From: Streptomyces durmitorensis | Lineage (GTDB): Bacteria; Actinomycetota; Actinomycetes; Streptomycetales; Streptomycetaceae | Direction of reading: 5' to 3' | Length of the DNA: 64,000 bases | Assembly (NCBI RefSeq): GCF_023498005.1 | Contig: NZ_CP097289.1 | Span: 1,550,001 to 1,614,000 of the forward strand | Part shown: positions 8,259 through 17,757 of the stretch, in pieces | How the letters are laid out: every line of letters begins with the position of its first letter | How positions within the stretch are numbered: the stretch's first letter is position 1 | The notes under the pieces: model-generated | What the model saw: the letters and a program-made list of their open reading frames with translations, nothing else | The model's database searches: none | Told to the model about the DNA's origin: nothing | Position numbers and translations under genes: made by a program

Positions 8259-11200
8259 GTGAGGGACGACCGGGACCGGCATGTGCAAGCGATCCGTGCG
8301 CGCTTGGCGCGGGCCGGGGCCTCCGAGGGGGTGGTGCGCGCGGACGTGGTGTTCGACCCCGAGGCGGACGCCGAACTCCGGGCACTGCTGTGCGGCGCCG
8401 ACACCGGCGCCGACCTGGAGGCCCGGCATGTGGCCGGCTGGCTCTGCTTGGCTCGCGCGGCGGCCTCCGACGACGCGCGGGGCAGCGTCCACGGAGGCAT
8501 GGCCGGAACGCTGCTGTTCCCGGTGTGGATGGCCGACCCGGCGCTCGTGCCGCCGCAGTTGGCCGCAGGCTACGAAGCCACCGACCCCGCGGACCGCCCC
8601 GACCCGGCGCACGCGGACGGTCCCGCCGAGTGGTCGGTGGAGTGTGCCGCGGCCGTGATCGCGGCCGAGGGCAGGCAGCACCGACCGCCGCCGGACGCCA
8701 CCGAGGACGACCTGCGGCTGTACGACCTCGCGGTGCGGGTCGGCACCTCGACGCCGTCGCGTGAGGTGCTCCTGGGCCTGGCGGTCGGGATGGGCAGCCT
8801 CGCCGTCCTCGCGACGCCGGAGCACGACCCCACGTACGCGACCCGTGTCGCCGATCTGACCTACGTACTGTCCCTCGCCGGGCAGCGCGTAGGTCAGATC
8901 GGCGACGGGGCTCCGACACGGCGCTGCGTCTCACCCACCGCACCCTCAAAGGCCTTCCGGCCGACTCACCCGACCGGTTGCTCACGCTCAGCAACCTGGG
9001 CATCCAGTTCCTGGACAGATACAGGGAGTCGTACGACACGGACGACCTGTACGAGGCGGTCGGCATGGCCCGTGACGTGCTGGCCCAACTGCCCGCACGG
9101 AGCCCGCATCTGGCCCACTGCCTCAGCACCCTGGGCGGCACTCTGCTGATGCTGCGGCAGCGGGAGGGCGGCACGCCCGAGGAGCACGACGAGGTGGTGG
9201 ACCTGCTCCGCCGTGCCGCTCCCGACGACCCGAAAGGCCCGGCCGTGGCAGGCCTCAACCTGGGCATCGCGCTCACTCTGCGGTACCAACGCGCTGGCCG
9301 CCCAAACGACTTGCACGAGACGGTCGACGTGCTGACCGCAGCACTGGAGGCGGCAGGGGAGGACCCGGCCCGGCGCATCTCCGTCCGCAGCACCCTCGGC
9401 AACGCGCTGCGCGCACGCTTCGCACTGACCGGCGATCCGGCCGATCTGGACGCGGCGATCACGCATCTGTCCGCCGCGGTCATCGGGGCCGGGGAGCCGA
9501 CGTCCCGCACCGCATCGCAGCTGATCGCCCCCGCGATGGCCCTGCACGCGCGGTACGGCCTCGACCCGGAAGGCAACAGCGCGGACCTCGTCGAGGCCCT
9601 GCGGCTGCTGCGCCAGGCCGAGCCGCTCCTGCCACCGAACCACCCGGAGCGGCCCGTGACGCTCAGCGACCTCGGGATGGTGCTGAGTACCAGCCACCAA
9701 CGCACCGGACATCCAGAGGAGTTGAACGAGGCGATCCTGGCTCTCAGGGAGGCGGTGGAACTCACCTCCGAAGGGCACGAGATTCTCAGCGTACGGCTGC
9801 TCAACCTCGGCATGGCCCTGGGCCTGCGCCACCGCCTGACCGAGGACAGCGCGGACCTGCGGGAGGCCCAGGCGTGCCGGAGCCGGGCCTCCGAGCTGCC
9901 TCATCTCGGCGACGCCCACCGTGCGACCCTGCTCGGCTCCACGGCGATCAGCCGGATGAGCGGACTCGAACGTGCCGCCGACCCGGCAGCCCAACTCGAC
10001 GAAGCGATCAGCCTGTTCAGAGAGGCACTCGCCCTCACCTCGGCCGTCGACCCCAAGTTGCCGCGTCGGCGCCACAACCTGTCCCTAGCTCTGATCAACC
10101 GCAGCCAGGCGGCGCGAAGGACCGACGACGCGCGGGAGGCACGCGCTCTCGCCGACTCGGTGATCGCCGCACTGCCCGCGGACTCCCCCGAGCTGCCCGG
10201 TGCCCTGACGGCGGCCGCCGGCGCCCGCCTGTCGGGCCTTGGCGCCCTGTTGTCGTCGACGGTCCGGGGCGAGGCGATCGCGCTGTTCCGCCGGGCGGCC
10301 GAGGGCACCCCGCCCGGCCATGCGCAGCGCACGCTGCGCCTGACGAACCTCGGCAAGATCCTGCGGGTCCTGTCGACCGGCCGCGGCCGCCGGACCGCGC
10401 TGGCCGAGGCGGCCGAGGTGTTCCGGACGGCGGCCCTGGAGCCCCAGTGCGCGCCCTCCGAGCGCCTGGACGCCGCCCGGTCCTGGGGCGACACCTGGGC
10501 GGAACTCGGAGTCTGGGACCGCGCCCTTGACGGCTACGTGGTGGCGGTCGACCTGCTGCATTCCGTCGCGCCCCGCCATCTGGTGCGCGACGACCAGGAG
10601 TTGCTGCTCGGCCGGACCGTCGGTCTGGGTGCCGCGGCGGCGGCGTGCGCCGTGCGCTGCGGACGGCCCCAGCTGGCGGTGGGGCTCCTCGAACAGGCCA
10701 GAGGCGTGCTGCTGTCCCACGCCTTCGACGCCGACAGCGATCTGACCCGGCTCCGGGAGACCGCCCCGGACCTCGCCGGCCGCTTCGAGGAACTCCGCGA
10801 GGCTCTCGACTCGGCGACCGACGGCCGGGGCCCGCTCGGCGCGGAGTTCCTGGGCGAAGGCCCCTTGCACACATCGCGGACACCCGACGCTCAAGCCGAC
10901 CGGCGTCAGCAACTGGCGGCCGAATGGCGGGAGCTGACCGACCGGATCCGTGCCGCGCACCCGGAGCTCGGCCTGCTGCGTCCGGTGCGGGAGTGGCACG
11001 AGCATGAACTGCGCGCGACAGCGGCGGCGGGTCCGGTGGTCCTGGTCAACGTGTCCCCGTACGGCAGCGACGCACTGGTCGTCGGCGAGCACTCCATCGA
11101 CACCGTGCCGCTCCCGGGGCTCACCCCCGAGGCAACGACCGTACGCAGGAAGGCCTTTCAGGACGCGTTGGAACGCATAGAGGCGCCCGGGACCTCCCGA

Positions 11201-12082
11201 AAGCAGTCGCTGCGCGCCCAGCACGTCGTGCGGGACACGCTCGCCTGGCTGTGGCAGGTGGTCACCGGCCCCGTGCTCGACCACCTGGCGGTCCGGGCCA
11301 CGCCCACCGGAGCCCTGGCCCGCGTGTGGTGGTCGCCCGCCGGAGCCCTGGGGGCGATGCCGCTGCACGCGGCGACTCCTGCCGACGGCGCGTCCGGTGC
11401 GCTGGACCGGGCGATCTCCTCGTACACGCCGACGCTGCGCGCGCTGCACCACGCCAGGCAGCGGGCCGCGCGCCCGGCGGGCACCGGTGCGCTCGTGGTC
11501 GCCGTCGGCGAGGCGACCGGCTTCGCTCCCCTGCCCGCCGCGCACCGTGAGGCCGAACACCTCGCCGGGCTGCTGCCGGGCCCCGAGGTGCTCACCGGCG
11601 CGTCCGCCACCCACTCCGCGGTGGTCTCCGCCCTGCACCGGCACGCGTACGCGCACTTCGCGTGCCACGCGGTGGGCGATCTGGAGCGCCCGTCCGGCAG
11701 CCGCCTCGTCCTGCACGACCACGCGGAACGCCCGCTGACCGTCCGCGACCTCGCCCGGCTCAGGCTTCCGTCGGTGCGGCTCGTCTACCTCTCGGCCTGC
11801 GACACCCTGCGGACCAGCCCCGAACTCGCCGACGAGGCCGTCCACATCGTCAGCGCCTTCCAGATCGCGGGCTTCCCTCATGTCGTCGGCTCGCTGTGGC
11901 ACGTCGACGACACGATCGGCGCCCGTGTCGCCCAGGACGTCTACGAGGCCTTGAGCAAGGGGGGTGGGGCGCTGGACGTCGACCGTACGGCCGAGGCCCT
12001 GCACTCCACGGTGCGTGCGCTGCGCGACTCGTATCCCCAGACCCCGAGCCTGTGGGCGTGCCAGGTCCACGCGGGTCCCTAG
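8259..12082 (+). CDS. TPR-CHAT (caspase-like peptidase) protein, frameshifted as given
   Basis: About 1,274 residues when rejoined. GTG 8259 (GGGGGAG upstream) opens a frame read to about 8906. The rest of the protein continues in another frame to 12082, so one base is missing near the GGGG run at 8907-8910; five Gs would give ...QIGDGGSDTALRLTHRTL. The middle holds many TPR-like helical repeats (LSNLGIQFLDRY, LNLGIALTLRYQRAG, LSDLGMVLSTSHQRTG, LLNLGMALGLRHRLT). The last ~400 residues are a CHAT domain with the expected His (codon 11666-11668, HFACHAVGD) and Cys (codon 11798-11800, YLSACDT), then GFPHVVGSLWHVDD. CHAT domains are clan CD cysteine-peptidase relatives often found in signalling or defence proteins. 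The 5' unit (8259-8906) is a helical N-terminal domain that I cannot name. Confidence 0.88.
8847..8906. repeat. Perfect 19-bp inverted repeat inside the CHAT gene
   Basis: The 19-base arm gtcgccgatctgacctacg at 8847-8865 is repeated in perfect reverse complement at 8888-8906, with a 22-base loop. It lies wholly within coding sequence and its right arm abuts the GGGG run where the reading frame breaks. A hairpin this long in coding DNA is unusual. Confidence 0.9.
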
Positions 12083-12098
12083 AACTCCCGGACGCGCT

Positions 12099-12869
12099 TC
12101 AGGCGTTGGGGTCGAACGGAATCCCGGCAGGTTTGGCCTTCTCTAGGTGGTAGTTGAAATTGCCGTCCTTGAGCCCGAAGACGGCACTGCCGAAGTCGGC
12201 CTGAATCAGTTTCTCCCGCACGCCCGCGGGAAAGCCGTTCCAGCCGACGAGCCCGGGGAACTGCCAAGCCTGCTCGTGGTTCTCCGGCGGCTCGTCGTTG
12301 GAGGCGGCGGGCCGGAAGCAGTGCGTGCTCACACCGTCCTTGTGGTAGACGACCTTGGGGTGCGTGCCGTCCCAGCGGATCTGGTCGCGGCCGTAGACAT
12401 CGAAGTTGCCGTGGGCCGACGTGGAGACGTAGCGGGCTTCGTTGTTCTGCACCCACACCACCACGTGCTCCCAGTCGTGCCGGTGCCCACCGAGGCCGCT
12501 GCCCGCCACGGCCTGATCCTTCTCGAAGTACAGGCCGTACATGATGGCGCACCAGCCGTTGTTGCACTTGGACCGGGCGTACCCATTGGTGTTGTCGAGG
12601 TCCCAGGAGTCACGGCACTGACCGTTGACGGCCCCCGACGGATTGAGGCCTCCATTGACGCTGCCGTCGGGCCCGATGGCGGGCGTCGGATAACAACCGT
12701 CGGTGTCGTAGTCGTAGGCAGGCTGGAACGTCTGCTCAAGCCCGTCCGCACTGGCGGGCAACGACGTGGGCGGATCCGCGAGCGCACTGCCCGGAAGAGC
12801 GACGACCAACGCGAAGGCGCTGCCGACGACGAACGACGCTCTGCGGATGCGTGAGGCCTTCTTCACCAT
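12099..12869 (-). CDS. Secreted NPP1 / NLP family (necrosis-inducing-like) protein
   Basis: Secreted protein of 256 residues. It starts at ATG 12869 (AGGAGG six to eight bases upstream) with a Sec signal peptide: MVKKASRIRRAS, a hydrophobic core VVGSAFALVVALPG, and cleavage after SALA. The mature part carries the diagnostic NLP heptapeptide GHRHDWE, directly followed by HVVVWVQNNEA. It also has paired cysteines (DGCYPTP/GQCRDSWD and RSKCNNGWCAIMY). Family members (NPP1, NEP1-like) are best known as cytolysins of plant-associated microbes that bind sphingolipids; many bacterial ones have no tested role. It stands alone, convergent with the CHAT gene. Confidence 0.92.
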   Translation of the reverse strand: MVKKASRIRRASFVVGSAFALVVALPGSALADPPTSLPASADGLEQTFQPAYDYDTDGCYPTPAIGPDGSVNGGLNPSGAVNGQCRDSWDLDNTNGYARSKCNNGWCAIMYGLYFEKDQAVAGSGLGGHRHDWEHVVVWVQNNEARYVSTSAHGNFDVYGRDQIRWDGTHPKVVYHKDGVSTHCFRPAASNDEPPENHEQAWQFPGLVGWNGFPAGVREKLIQADFGSAVFGLKDGNFNYHLEKAKPAGIPFDPNA

Positions 12870-13035
12870 GTCCTCCTGATCCGTCGCGGTGTGGGGCCGC
12901 GACCAGAAGTGACATGCCCACATCACACGTGTCCCACGCGTCTCCCGCCCCTCTCACCCCTCCCGCCACGGCAGCCTCGACCTGCCCCACGCCCCGCCTC
13001 TCCTTACGCTGGACGCAGAGGTGAGGAGGGCCGTC

Positions 13036-13875
13036 ATGTCCGCCGTCGCCGTGCACGAGGCAACGCTGCGCGCGGGGCTCGTCCTGCCGTACGCCGAGGT
13101 GGGCGACCCCGCAGGAACGCCGGTCGTCCTGGTCCACGGCTACGTCGACTCCTGGTGGGCGTTCGAGCCGCTGCTGCGGCGCATGCCCTCCTCCCTGCAC
13201 GGCTACGCGCCCACGCAACGAGGCCACGGAGACGCCGACAAGCCCACGGACGGCTATCTCCCCGAGGACTTCGCGGCCGACCTCGTCGCCTTCATGGACA
13301 CCGTGGGAATCGAGCGCGCCGTGCTCGTCGGGGCTTCGAGCGGTGGGGTGCAGGCGCGCATCGTCGCGGGCCGCGATCCCGACAGGGTCGCCGGGCTCGT
13401 GCTCCTGGGCGTTCCGGTCACCCTCGCCGACAAGCCGGGTGCCGCCGAACTATGGGATGTCGTACGGGAGTTGGAGGGTCCGGTGGACCGTGACCTCGTG
13501 GAACGGTTCGCGCTCGGCATGACGGCCGAGCCCCTCGCTCGCGGCTTCCTGGAGACCGTCGTCGAGGAGAATCTGAAGGCACCCGCCCGCGTGTGGCGCG
13601 AGGCGCTGCGCGGCCTCCTCGAAACCGATCTGCGGGCGACGCTGTCCGGGATCCTCGTACCCACGCTGGCGGTCTGGGGCGACCGCGACCCGATCCTGAC
13701 GCGCGAGGAACAACAGACGATCCTCGACACCGTCATCGGCTCCCGGCTGATCGTCTACGAGGGAGCGGGTCACGTCGTGCACTGGGACAGGCCGGAACGC
13801 GTGGTGAGGGACATCGCCGCCTTCGCCGCCTCCGTCGACGGCAATGGCAATGGCAATGGCAATGGCGTCGGCTGA
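13036..13875 (+). CDS. Alpha/beta-hydrolase
   Basis: Serine hydrolase of 279 residues from ATG 13036, with GGAGG upstream; a GTG at 13021 is in frame. The fold signature is complete: oxyanion region VLVHGYVDSWW near 31-41, nucleophile elbow VGASSGG (about 98-104), the acid after strand 6 in VWGDRDPI, and catalytic His in GAGHVVHWDRPE. The C-terminus ends in alternating Gly-Asn residues encoded by four ggcaat units at about 13840-13866, a simple repeat that is probably disordered. The substrate is unknown. Confidence 0.9.
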   Translation: MSAVAVHEATLRAGLVLPYAEVGDPAGTPVVLVHGYVDSWWAFEPLLRRMPSSLHGYAPTQRGHGDADKPTDGYLPEDFAADLVAFMDTVGIERAVLVGASSGGVQARIVAGRDPDRVAGLVLLGVPVTLADKPGAAELWDVVRELEGPVDRDLVERFALGMTAEPLARGFLETVVEENLKAPARVWREALRGLLETDLRATLSGILVPTLAVWGDRDPILTREEQQTILDTVIGSRLIVYEGAGHVVHWDRPERVVRDIAAFAASVDGNGNGNGNGVG

Positions 13876-13895
13876 TCGGCGAGGGCCGGATCCCC

Positions 13896-13949
13896 GTGCC
13901 CGCCATGCCCGCCGTGCCCGCCGTGCCCGCCGTGCCCGCCGTGCTCGCC
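13896..13949. repeat. Six 9-bp tandem repeats (gtgcccgcc)
   Basis: Between the hydrolase and the next small gene, six consecutive 9-base units read gtgcccgcc, with single-base changes in units two (a for g) and six (t for c). No gene covers them convincingly. Confidence 0.85.
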
Positions 13950-14085
13950 GTAATGCTTGCGGGTGCCATCGGTGGACGGGCGTGCTGTCCTGGCCATGGG
14001 ACAGCGGCCGCCGAGCAGCGACCCCTTCTCCAGACCCTCCGCACACCCTCATCGCACTCCCCTCCTCACACAAGGAGCAGCCGCC

Positions 14086-14370
14086 ATGGCGATCTTCATG
14101 CACGCTTGCCTCCCGGGTGTCACCACTGACCAGTACGACTCCCTCAACGCCAAGCTCCAGCAGACGCCCGAGATCTTCGACGGCTGCATCGCCCACGTCT
14201 GTGTCCCGAGCAGCGACGGCCTGGACATCTATGACATCTGGGAGTCCGAGCAGCACATGCAGGCGTTCGGCGAGAAGATGATGCCGATCGCCGAGTCGGC
14301 CGGCCTGTCCGGTCCCGGAGGACAGCCCGAAGCGTTCTCCGTGCACAACTACTGGATTCCCGGAGCCTGA
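14086..14370 (+). CDS. Small conserved-looking protein of unknown function
   Basis: Protein of 94 residues from ATG 14086, with a strong ribosome site (AAGGAG, nine bases upstream). It reads MAIFMHACLPGVTTDQYDSL ... GFxGCIAH-like strand, DIYDIWESEQHMQAFGEKMMP, ending NYWIPGA. The pattern (strand, helix DQYDSLNAKL, strand, then IWESEQHMQAF) resembles ferredoxin-like alpha/beta dimers such as antibiotic biosynthesis monooxygenase-like proteins, but no catalytic residue is evident. Cysteines occur at positions 8, 34 and 39. The longer upstream frame lacks any such site. Confidence 0.78.
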   Translation: MAIFMHACLPGVTTDQYDSLNAKLQQTPEIFDGCIAHVCVPSSDGLDIYDIWESEQHMQAFGEKMMPIAESAGLSGPGGQPEAFSVHNYWIPGA

Positions 14371-14427
14371 ACGCCGCAAAAAGCCGGTTGCCCTGCGGGC
14401 CCGGCCCGCACGGGCGACCATGAAGGC

Positions 14428-15564
14428 ATGGAACGGAGGCACGGATCCGGCACCCCCCTCGGCGAGGTCAGCACGCCGGGACGCGTCGCCGCCGCCGGTG
14501 AAGGCATCAGCGAGGAGGAGCTGGCGCTCGCGGCACGCAATCACGGCCTGCCGCTGGAGGCCCTGCGCCATGACGTCACCCCGCCCGGCCTCCACTATCT
14601 GCTGACCCATTACGACATCCCCGCGGTCGACGCGGACACGTGGCGGCTCACCGTGGGCGGGCGGGTCCGTACCCCCCTGGAACTGGGCCTCGCCGAACTT
14701 CAGGCGCTGCCGGCCGTCACTCACCGGGTCACGATGGAGTGCGCGGGCAACGGCCGCGCCCGGCTGAGCCCGCGCCCGGTCAGCCAGCCCTGGCTGGTGG
14801 AGGCGGTGGGTACGGCCGACTGGACGGGCGTGCCGCTGCGGACGGTGCTCGCCCGAGCGGGGGTCGACGACGGCGCCGTCGAAGCCGTGTTCACGGGCGC
14901 GGACCACGGAGTCGAGCGCGGCGTCGAGCAGGACTACCGGCGCAGCCTGCCACTCCCCGTGGACGCGGACGTGCTGCTCGCGTACGCGATGAACGGCGGG
15001 CCGCTGCCGCCCCAACACGGTTACCCGCTGCGGCTCGTGGTCCCCGGCTGGTACGGCATGGCGCACGTCAAATGGCTCCGCGCCATCGAGCTGGTCGACA
15101 CGCCGTTCACCGGCTTCCAGCAGGCCGTGGCGTACCGGTTCCGGCAGTCCCCCGACGACCCCGGCGAGCCCGTCACCCGGATCGCCCCGCGCGCCCTGCT
15201 GATCCCGCCCGGCTTCCCGGACTTCATGTCACGCGTACGGGTCGTGCACCCTGGGCCCGTGGAGCTGGAGGGGCGCGCCTGGTCCGGGTACGGGCCGGTC
15301 ACCCGGGTCGAGGTCAGCGCCGATGACGGCCGCACGTGGACCGACGCCGAGGTCTCTCCCCGCGGCCCGCACCGCTGGGGGTGGCAGGCCTGGCACACCA
15401 CCTGGACCGCGGCTGCCGGCCGCCACACCCTGAGCGTCCGGGCGACCGACGCCGACGGCCATGCCCAGCCCCTCGAGCAGCCCTGGAACCGAGGGGGCTT
15501 CGGAAACAACCTCGTGCAGCGCGTCCCGGTCCTGTGCCGGCCGCTCCCGGATACGAGGCAGTAG
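14428..15564 (+). CDS. Sulfite-oxidase-family molybdopterin enzyme (soluble)
   Basis: Protein of 378 residues with the SUOX fold. The molybdopterin domain holds VTMECAGNGRARLSP (about 100-114), whose Cys ligates Mo; YAMNGGPLPPQHGYPLRLVVPGWYGMAHVKWL (190-222) is the classic C-terminal half. A Mo-co dimerisation domain follows at about 255-370 (ALLIPPGFPDFMSR, GYGPVTRVEVSADDGRTWTDA, WQAWHTTWTAAAGRHTLSVRATD). No signal peptide or heme domain is seen, so it is cytoplasmic or exported by an unseen partner. Reaction is probably sulfite or related oxidation; family alone does not fix the substrate. Start ATG 14428. Confidence 0.92.
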   Translation: MERRHGSGTPLGEVSTPGRVAAAGEGISEEELALAARNHGLPLEALRHDVTPPGLHYLLTHYDIPAVDADTWRLTVGGRVRTPLELGLAELQALPAVTHRVTMECAGNGRARLSPRPVSQPWLVEAVGTADWTGVPLRTVLARAGVDDGAVEAVFTGADHGVERGVEQDYRRSLPLPVDADVLLAYAMNGGPLPPQHGYPLRLVVPGWYGMAHVKWLRAIELVDTPFTGFQQAVAYRFRQSPDDPGEPVTRIAPRALLIPPGFPDFMSRVRVVHPGPVELEGRAWSGYGPVTRVEVSADDGRTWTDAEVSPRGPHRWGWQAWHTTWTAAAGRHTLSVRATDADGHAQPLEQPWNRGGFGNNLVQRVPVLCRPLPDTRQ

Positions 15565-15607
15565 GGCCGCGCGACGGCCGCCCGCGACGGCCGTCCGTGA
15601 GCGCCTC

Positions 15608-15627
15608 CTACCTGCGACGTTTCCGTC
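15608..15627. repeat. Third copy of the 20-base tRNA-Pro flank sequence
   Basis: The 20 bases ctacctgcgacgtttccgtc are identical to the junction of tRNA-Pro 3' end and terminator at 36508-36527 and to its left copy at 30956-30975. Here it overlaps the marR stop codon and no tRNA sequence follows. Confidence 0.85.
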
Positions 15628-16051
15628 ACTGGGAGACGAAGACGCGTTCCAGCAGGCTGTGCAGCGTGTCCCGGTCCTGGGCGCTGAGGCGCTCCAGGCC
15701 CTCCCGCGTGGCGCTCATCCTGGCGCGGATCGCGTCGGTAACGCGCTCGCCCTCGGCCGTGAGAACGACGTTCTTGACGCGTCGGTCGGAGGGGCTGGGT
15801 TCGCGGCGCACCAGGCCGCGCTTCTCCAGCCGGTCGATGATCCCGGTCATGTTCGACGCGTCGCAGGTCAAGGTGTCGGCCAGGGAGCGCATCGCCGCGG
15901 GGCCACGGCGCAGCACGGTCAGTGCCTTGCCCTGGCTCGCCGTGAGGTTCTCGCTCGCCGCCGCGAGCGTGAAGTCGCCGTAGTAAGCGCCGAGCGACAC
16001 CGAGAGCAGCTCCATGAGCCGGCCCGTGTCGGTGCGGGGAGTGCCTGTCAT
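15626..16051 (-). CDS. MarR-family transcriptional regulator
   Basis: Regulator of 141 residues from ATG 16051; GTG 16060 is in frame. The winged HTH reads LTASQGKALTVLRRGPAAMRSLADTL, TCDASNMTGIIDRLEKRGLVRREPSPSDRRVKNVVLT: the recognition helix followed by the DRR wing typical of MarR. It is divergent from the DHA2-type MFS exporter at 16173, with a perfect palindrome in the 121-base gap, so it most likely represses that exporter and itself until a small aromatic or drug-like ligand binds. Confidence 0.92.
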   Translation of the reverse strand: MTGTPRTDTGRLMELLSVSLGAYYGDFTLAAASENLTASQGKALTVLRRGPAAMRSLADTLTCDASNMTGIIDRLEKRGLVRREPSPSDRRVKNVVLTAEGERVTDAIRARMSATREGLERLSAQDRDTLHSLLERVFVSQ

Positions 16052-16114
16052 GAGAGTCACTTTACCCCCTGAAAGTTGACTACCTCAAATATCGATGTTT
16101 ACCTTCGACTCATT

Positions 16115-16131
16115 GCTTGAGGATCTCAAGC
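16115..16131. promoter_or_regulatory. Probable MarR operator (perfect palindrome)
   Basis: gcttgag-gat-ctcaagc is a perfect 7+7 inverted repeat with a 3-base centre in the marR/MFS intergenic region. Neighbouring caag/cttg half sites recur (atcaagg, gtcaag at 16131-16146), which suggests more than one bound dimer. Confidence 0.7.
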
Positions 16132-16172
16132 ATCAAGGTTGTCAAGTAACTGTTAACTGAGAGAGAAACACC

Positions 16173-17690
16173 GTGTCCCACGCACACCGCGCCGCGCCCA
16201 CCCGGGCCTCCGGGCAGACCCTGCTCGTCCTGGCGCTCGGTCTGGCCGCCATGGTCGTCTCGATGATGCAGACCCTGGTCGTCCCGGTGCTGGGCATCAT
16301 CCAGGACGACCTGAACGCCACCACCGCGAACGTCAGTTGGGTGACCACCGCCACTCTGTTGTCGGCCGCCGTCTTCACCCCGCTGCTCGGCCGCTTCGGC
16401 GACCAGCACGGCAAGAAGCCCACCCTCGTCGGCGTCCTGCTCGTGATGATCGCGGGCTCGGTGCTCGCCGCCACCACCAGCTCACTGACGTGGCTGATCA
16501 TCGGCCGCATCATGCAGGGCGCCGCGACCGCGATCTTCCCGCTCGCCCTCTCCGTCCTGCGGGAGGAGATCAAGCCGGCCAAGCTGCCCGGAGCCATGGC
16601 CCTGGTCAGCGGCACGCTCGCCTTCGGCAGCGGGCTCGCGCTGGTCGGTGCCGGACTCCTCACCCAGGGCGCCGCCCCGGACTACCACCGGGTCTTCTGG
16701 CTCGCGGTGGTACTCGCCGTCGTGGCCCTTGCCGGAGTGCTGTTCGCCGTGCCCGCCTCCCGGGCGAAAACCGGAGGGCGGACCGACTGGCTGGGCGCCC
16801 TGTCCCTCGCGATGCTGCTCGTGCTGCTCCTGCTGCCCATCTCGCAGGGCCACGAGTGGGGCTGGACGTCAGGCCGGACGATCGGCGCCTTCGCCGGAGC
16901 GATCGTCATGGCGGGCGTGTGGGTCGCGGTCGAGCGCCGGGTCAAGGAGCCGATGGTGGACATGCGGATGTTCGCCCACCGGCCCGTCCTCTTCACCAAC
17001 CTGGCCGGGCTGCTCCTCGGGTTCGCGATGTTCGCCCAGTTCATCGGCGTCTCGTACCTCGTGCAGATGCCCGAGAGTGTCGCGGGGTACGGATTCGGTG
17101 CCTCGGTGCTCGCCGCCGCCGTCGTCTACCTGCTGCCGACCACGCTCGTCTCCCTCGTGGGTGCCCAGGTCGGAGGGCTGCTCGTGCGCCGGATCGGCGC
17201 CCGCTCCACGCTGGCCATCGGCGCCGCCTTCGGTGTGCTCGGCTTCGCCTGGCTGACCGCCGCGCACGGCACCAGCGCCTCGGTGATCGGCGCGGGCATG
17301 ATCATCGGCCTCGCGATCAGCTTCGGCTACGCCTCCATGCCGGCGCTGATCGTCGCCTCCGTCCCGGCCCACCAGACCGGAATCGCCAACGGAATCAACT
17401 CCATCTCCCGCTCGGTGGGCAGCGCCGTCGCGAGCGCCATGATCACCACGCTTCTCGCGTCGAAGACCATCGAGCTGCCCGACGGCATGCCCGCGCTGCC
17501 CCAGGAGAGCCAGTTCACGCTGAGCTTCGCCATCGCCGGAGCGGCCTTCGCCCTGGTCGTGGTCGTCGCCCTCATCGGGCTCAAGGCGGCACACGCGCCC
17601 CGCGCATCCGCGGTGCGCAAGGTCGCGGCAGCGGAGTCGGCGGAGCCCGCGGAGCCCGCGGGATCGCAGCCTGCCGCCGAACTCGTCTGA
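16173..17690 (+). CDS. MFS drug exporter, DHA2-like (14 helices)
   Basis: Proton-coupled exporter of 505 residues with about 14 membrane helices. Visible signatures include motif A in the 2-3 loop (LLGRFGDQHGKKPTLVG), motif C-like GTLAFGSGLALVGAGLL in helix 5, and the central pair of additional helices (DWLGALSLAMLLVLLLLPI, TIGAFAGAIVMAGVWVAV) seen in 14-TM DHA2 proteins. The C-terminus is an Ala/Glu/Pro-rich tail (AESAEPAEPAGSQP). Start GTG 16173. Divergent MarR gene and operator upstream point to inducible export. Confidence 0.93.
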   Translation: MSHAHRAAPTRASGQTLLVLALGLAAMVVSMMQTLVVPVLGIIQDDLNATTANVSWVTTATLLSAAVFTPLLGRFGDQHGKKPTLVGVLLVMIAGSVLAATTSSLTWLIIGRIMQGAATAIFPLALSVLREEIKPAKLPGAMALVSGTLAFGSGLALVGAGLLTQGAAPDYHRVFWLAVVLAVVALAGVLFAVPASRAKTGGRTDWLGALSLAMLLVLLLLPISQGHEWGWTSGRTIGAFAGAIVMAGVWVAVERRVKEPMVDMRMFAHRPVLFTNLAGLLLGFAMFAQFIGVSYLVQMPESVAGYGFGASVLAAAVVYLLPTTLVSLVGAQVGGLLVRRIGARSTLAIGAAFGVLGFAWLTAAHGTSASVIGAGMIIGLAISFGYASMPALIVASVPAHQTGIANGINSISRSVGSAVASAMITTLLASKTIELPDGMPALPQESQFTLSFAIAGAAFALVVVVALIGLKAAHAPRASAVRKVAAAESAEPAEPAGSQPAAELV

Positions 17691-17757
17691 TCGGACCGGC
17701 TGCTGGAGTGCCCGCCGCGCTCGGCGGAACCGCCACCCCTCGGAAAGGCATACCTCG

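Noticed and set aside
10085..12070. 661-codon minus-strand frame opposite the CHAT domain
   Set aside because: Shadow of the CHAT coding frame; no motifs and no ribosome site.
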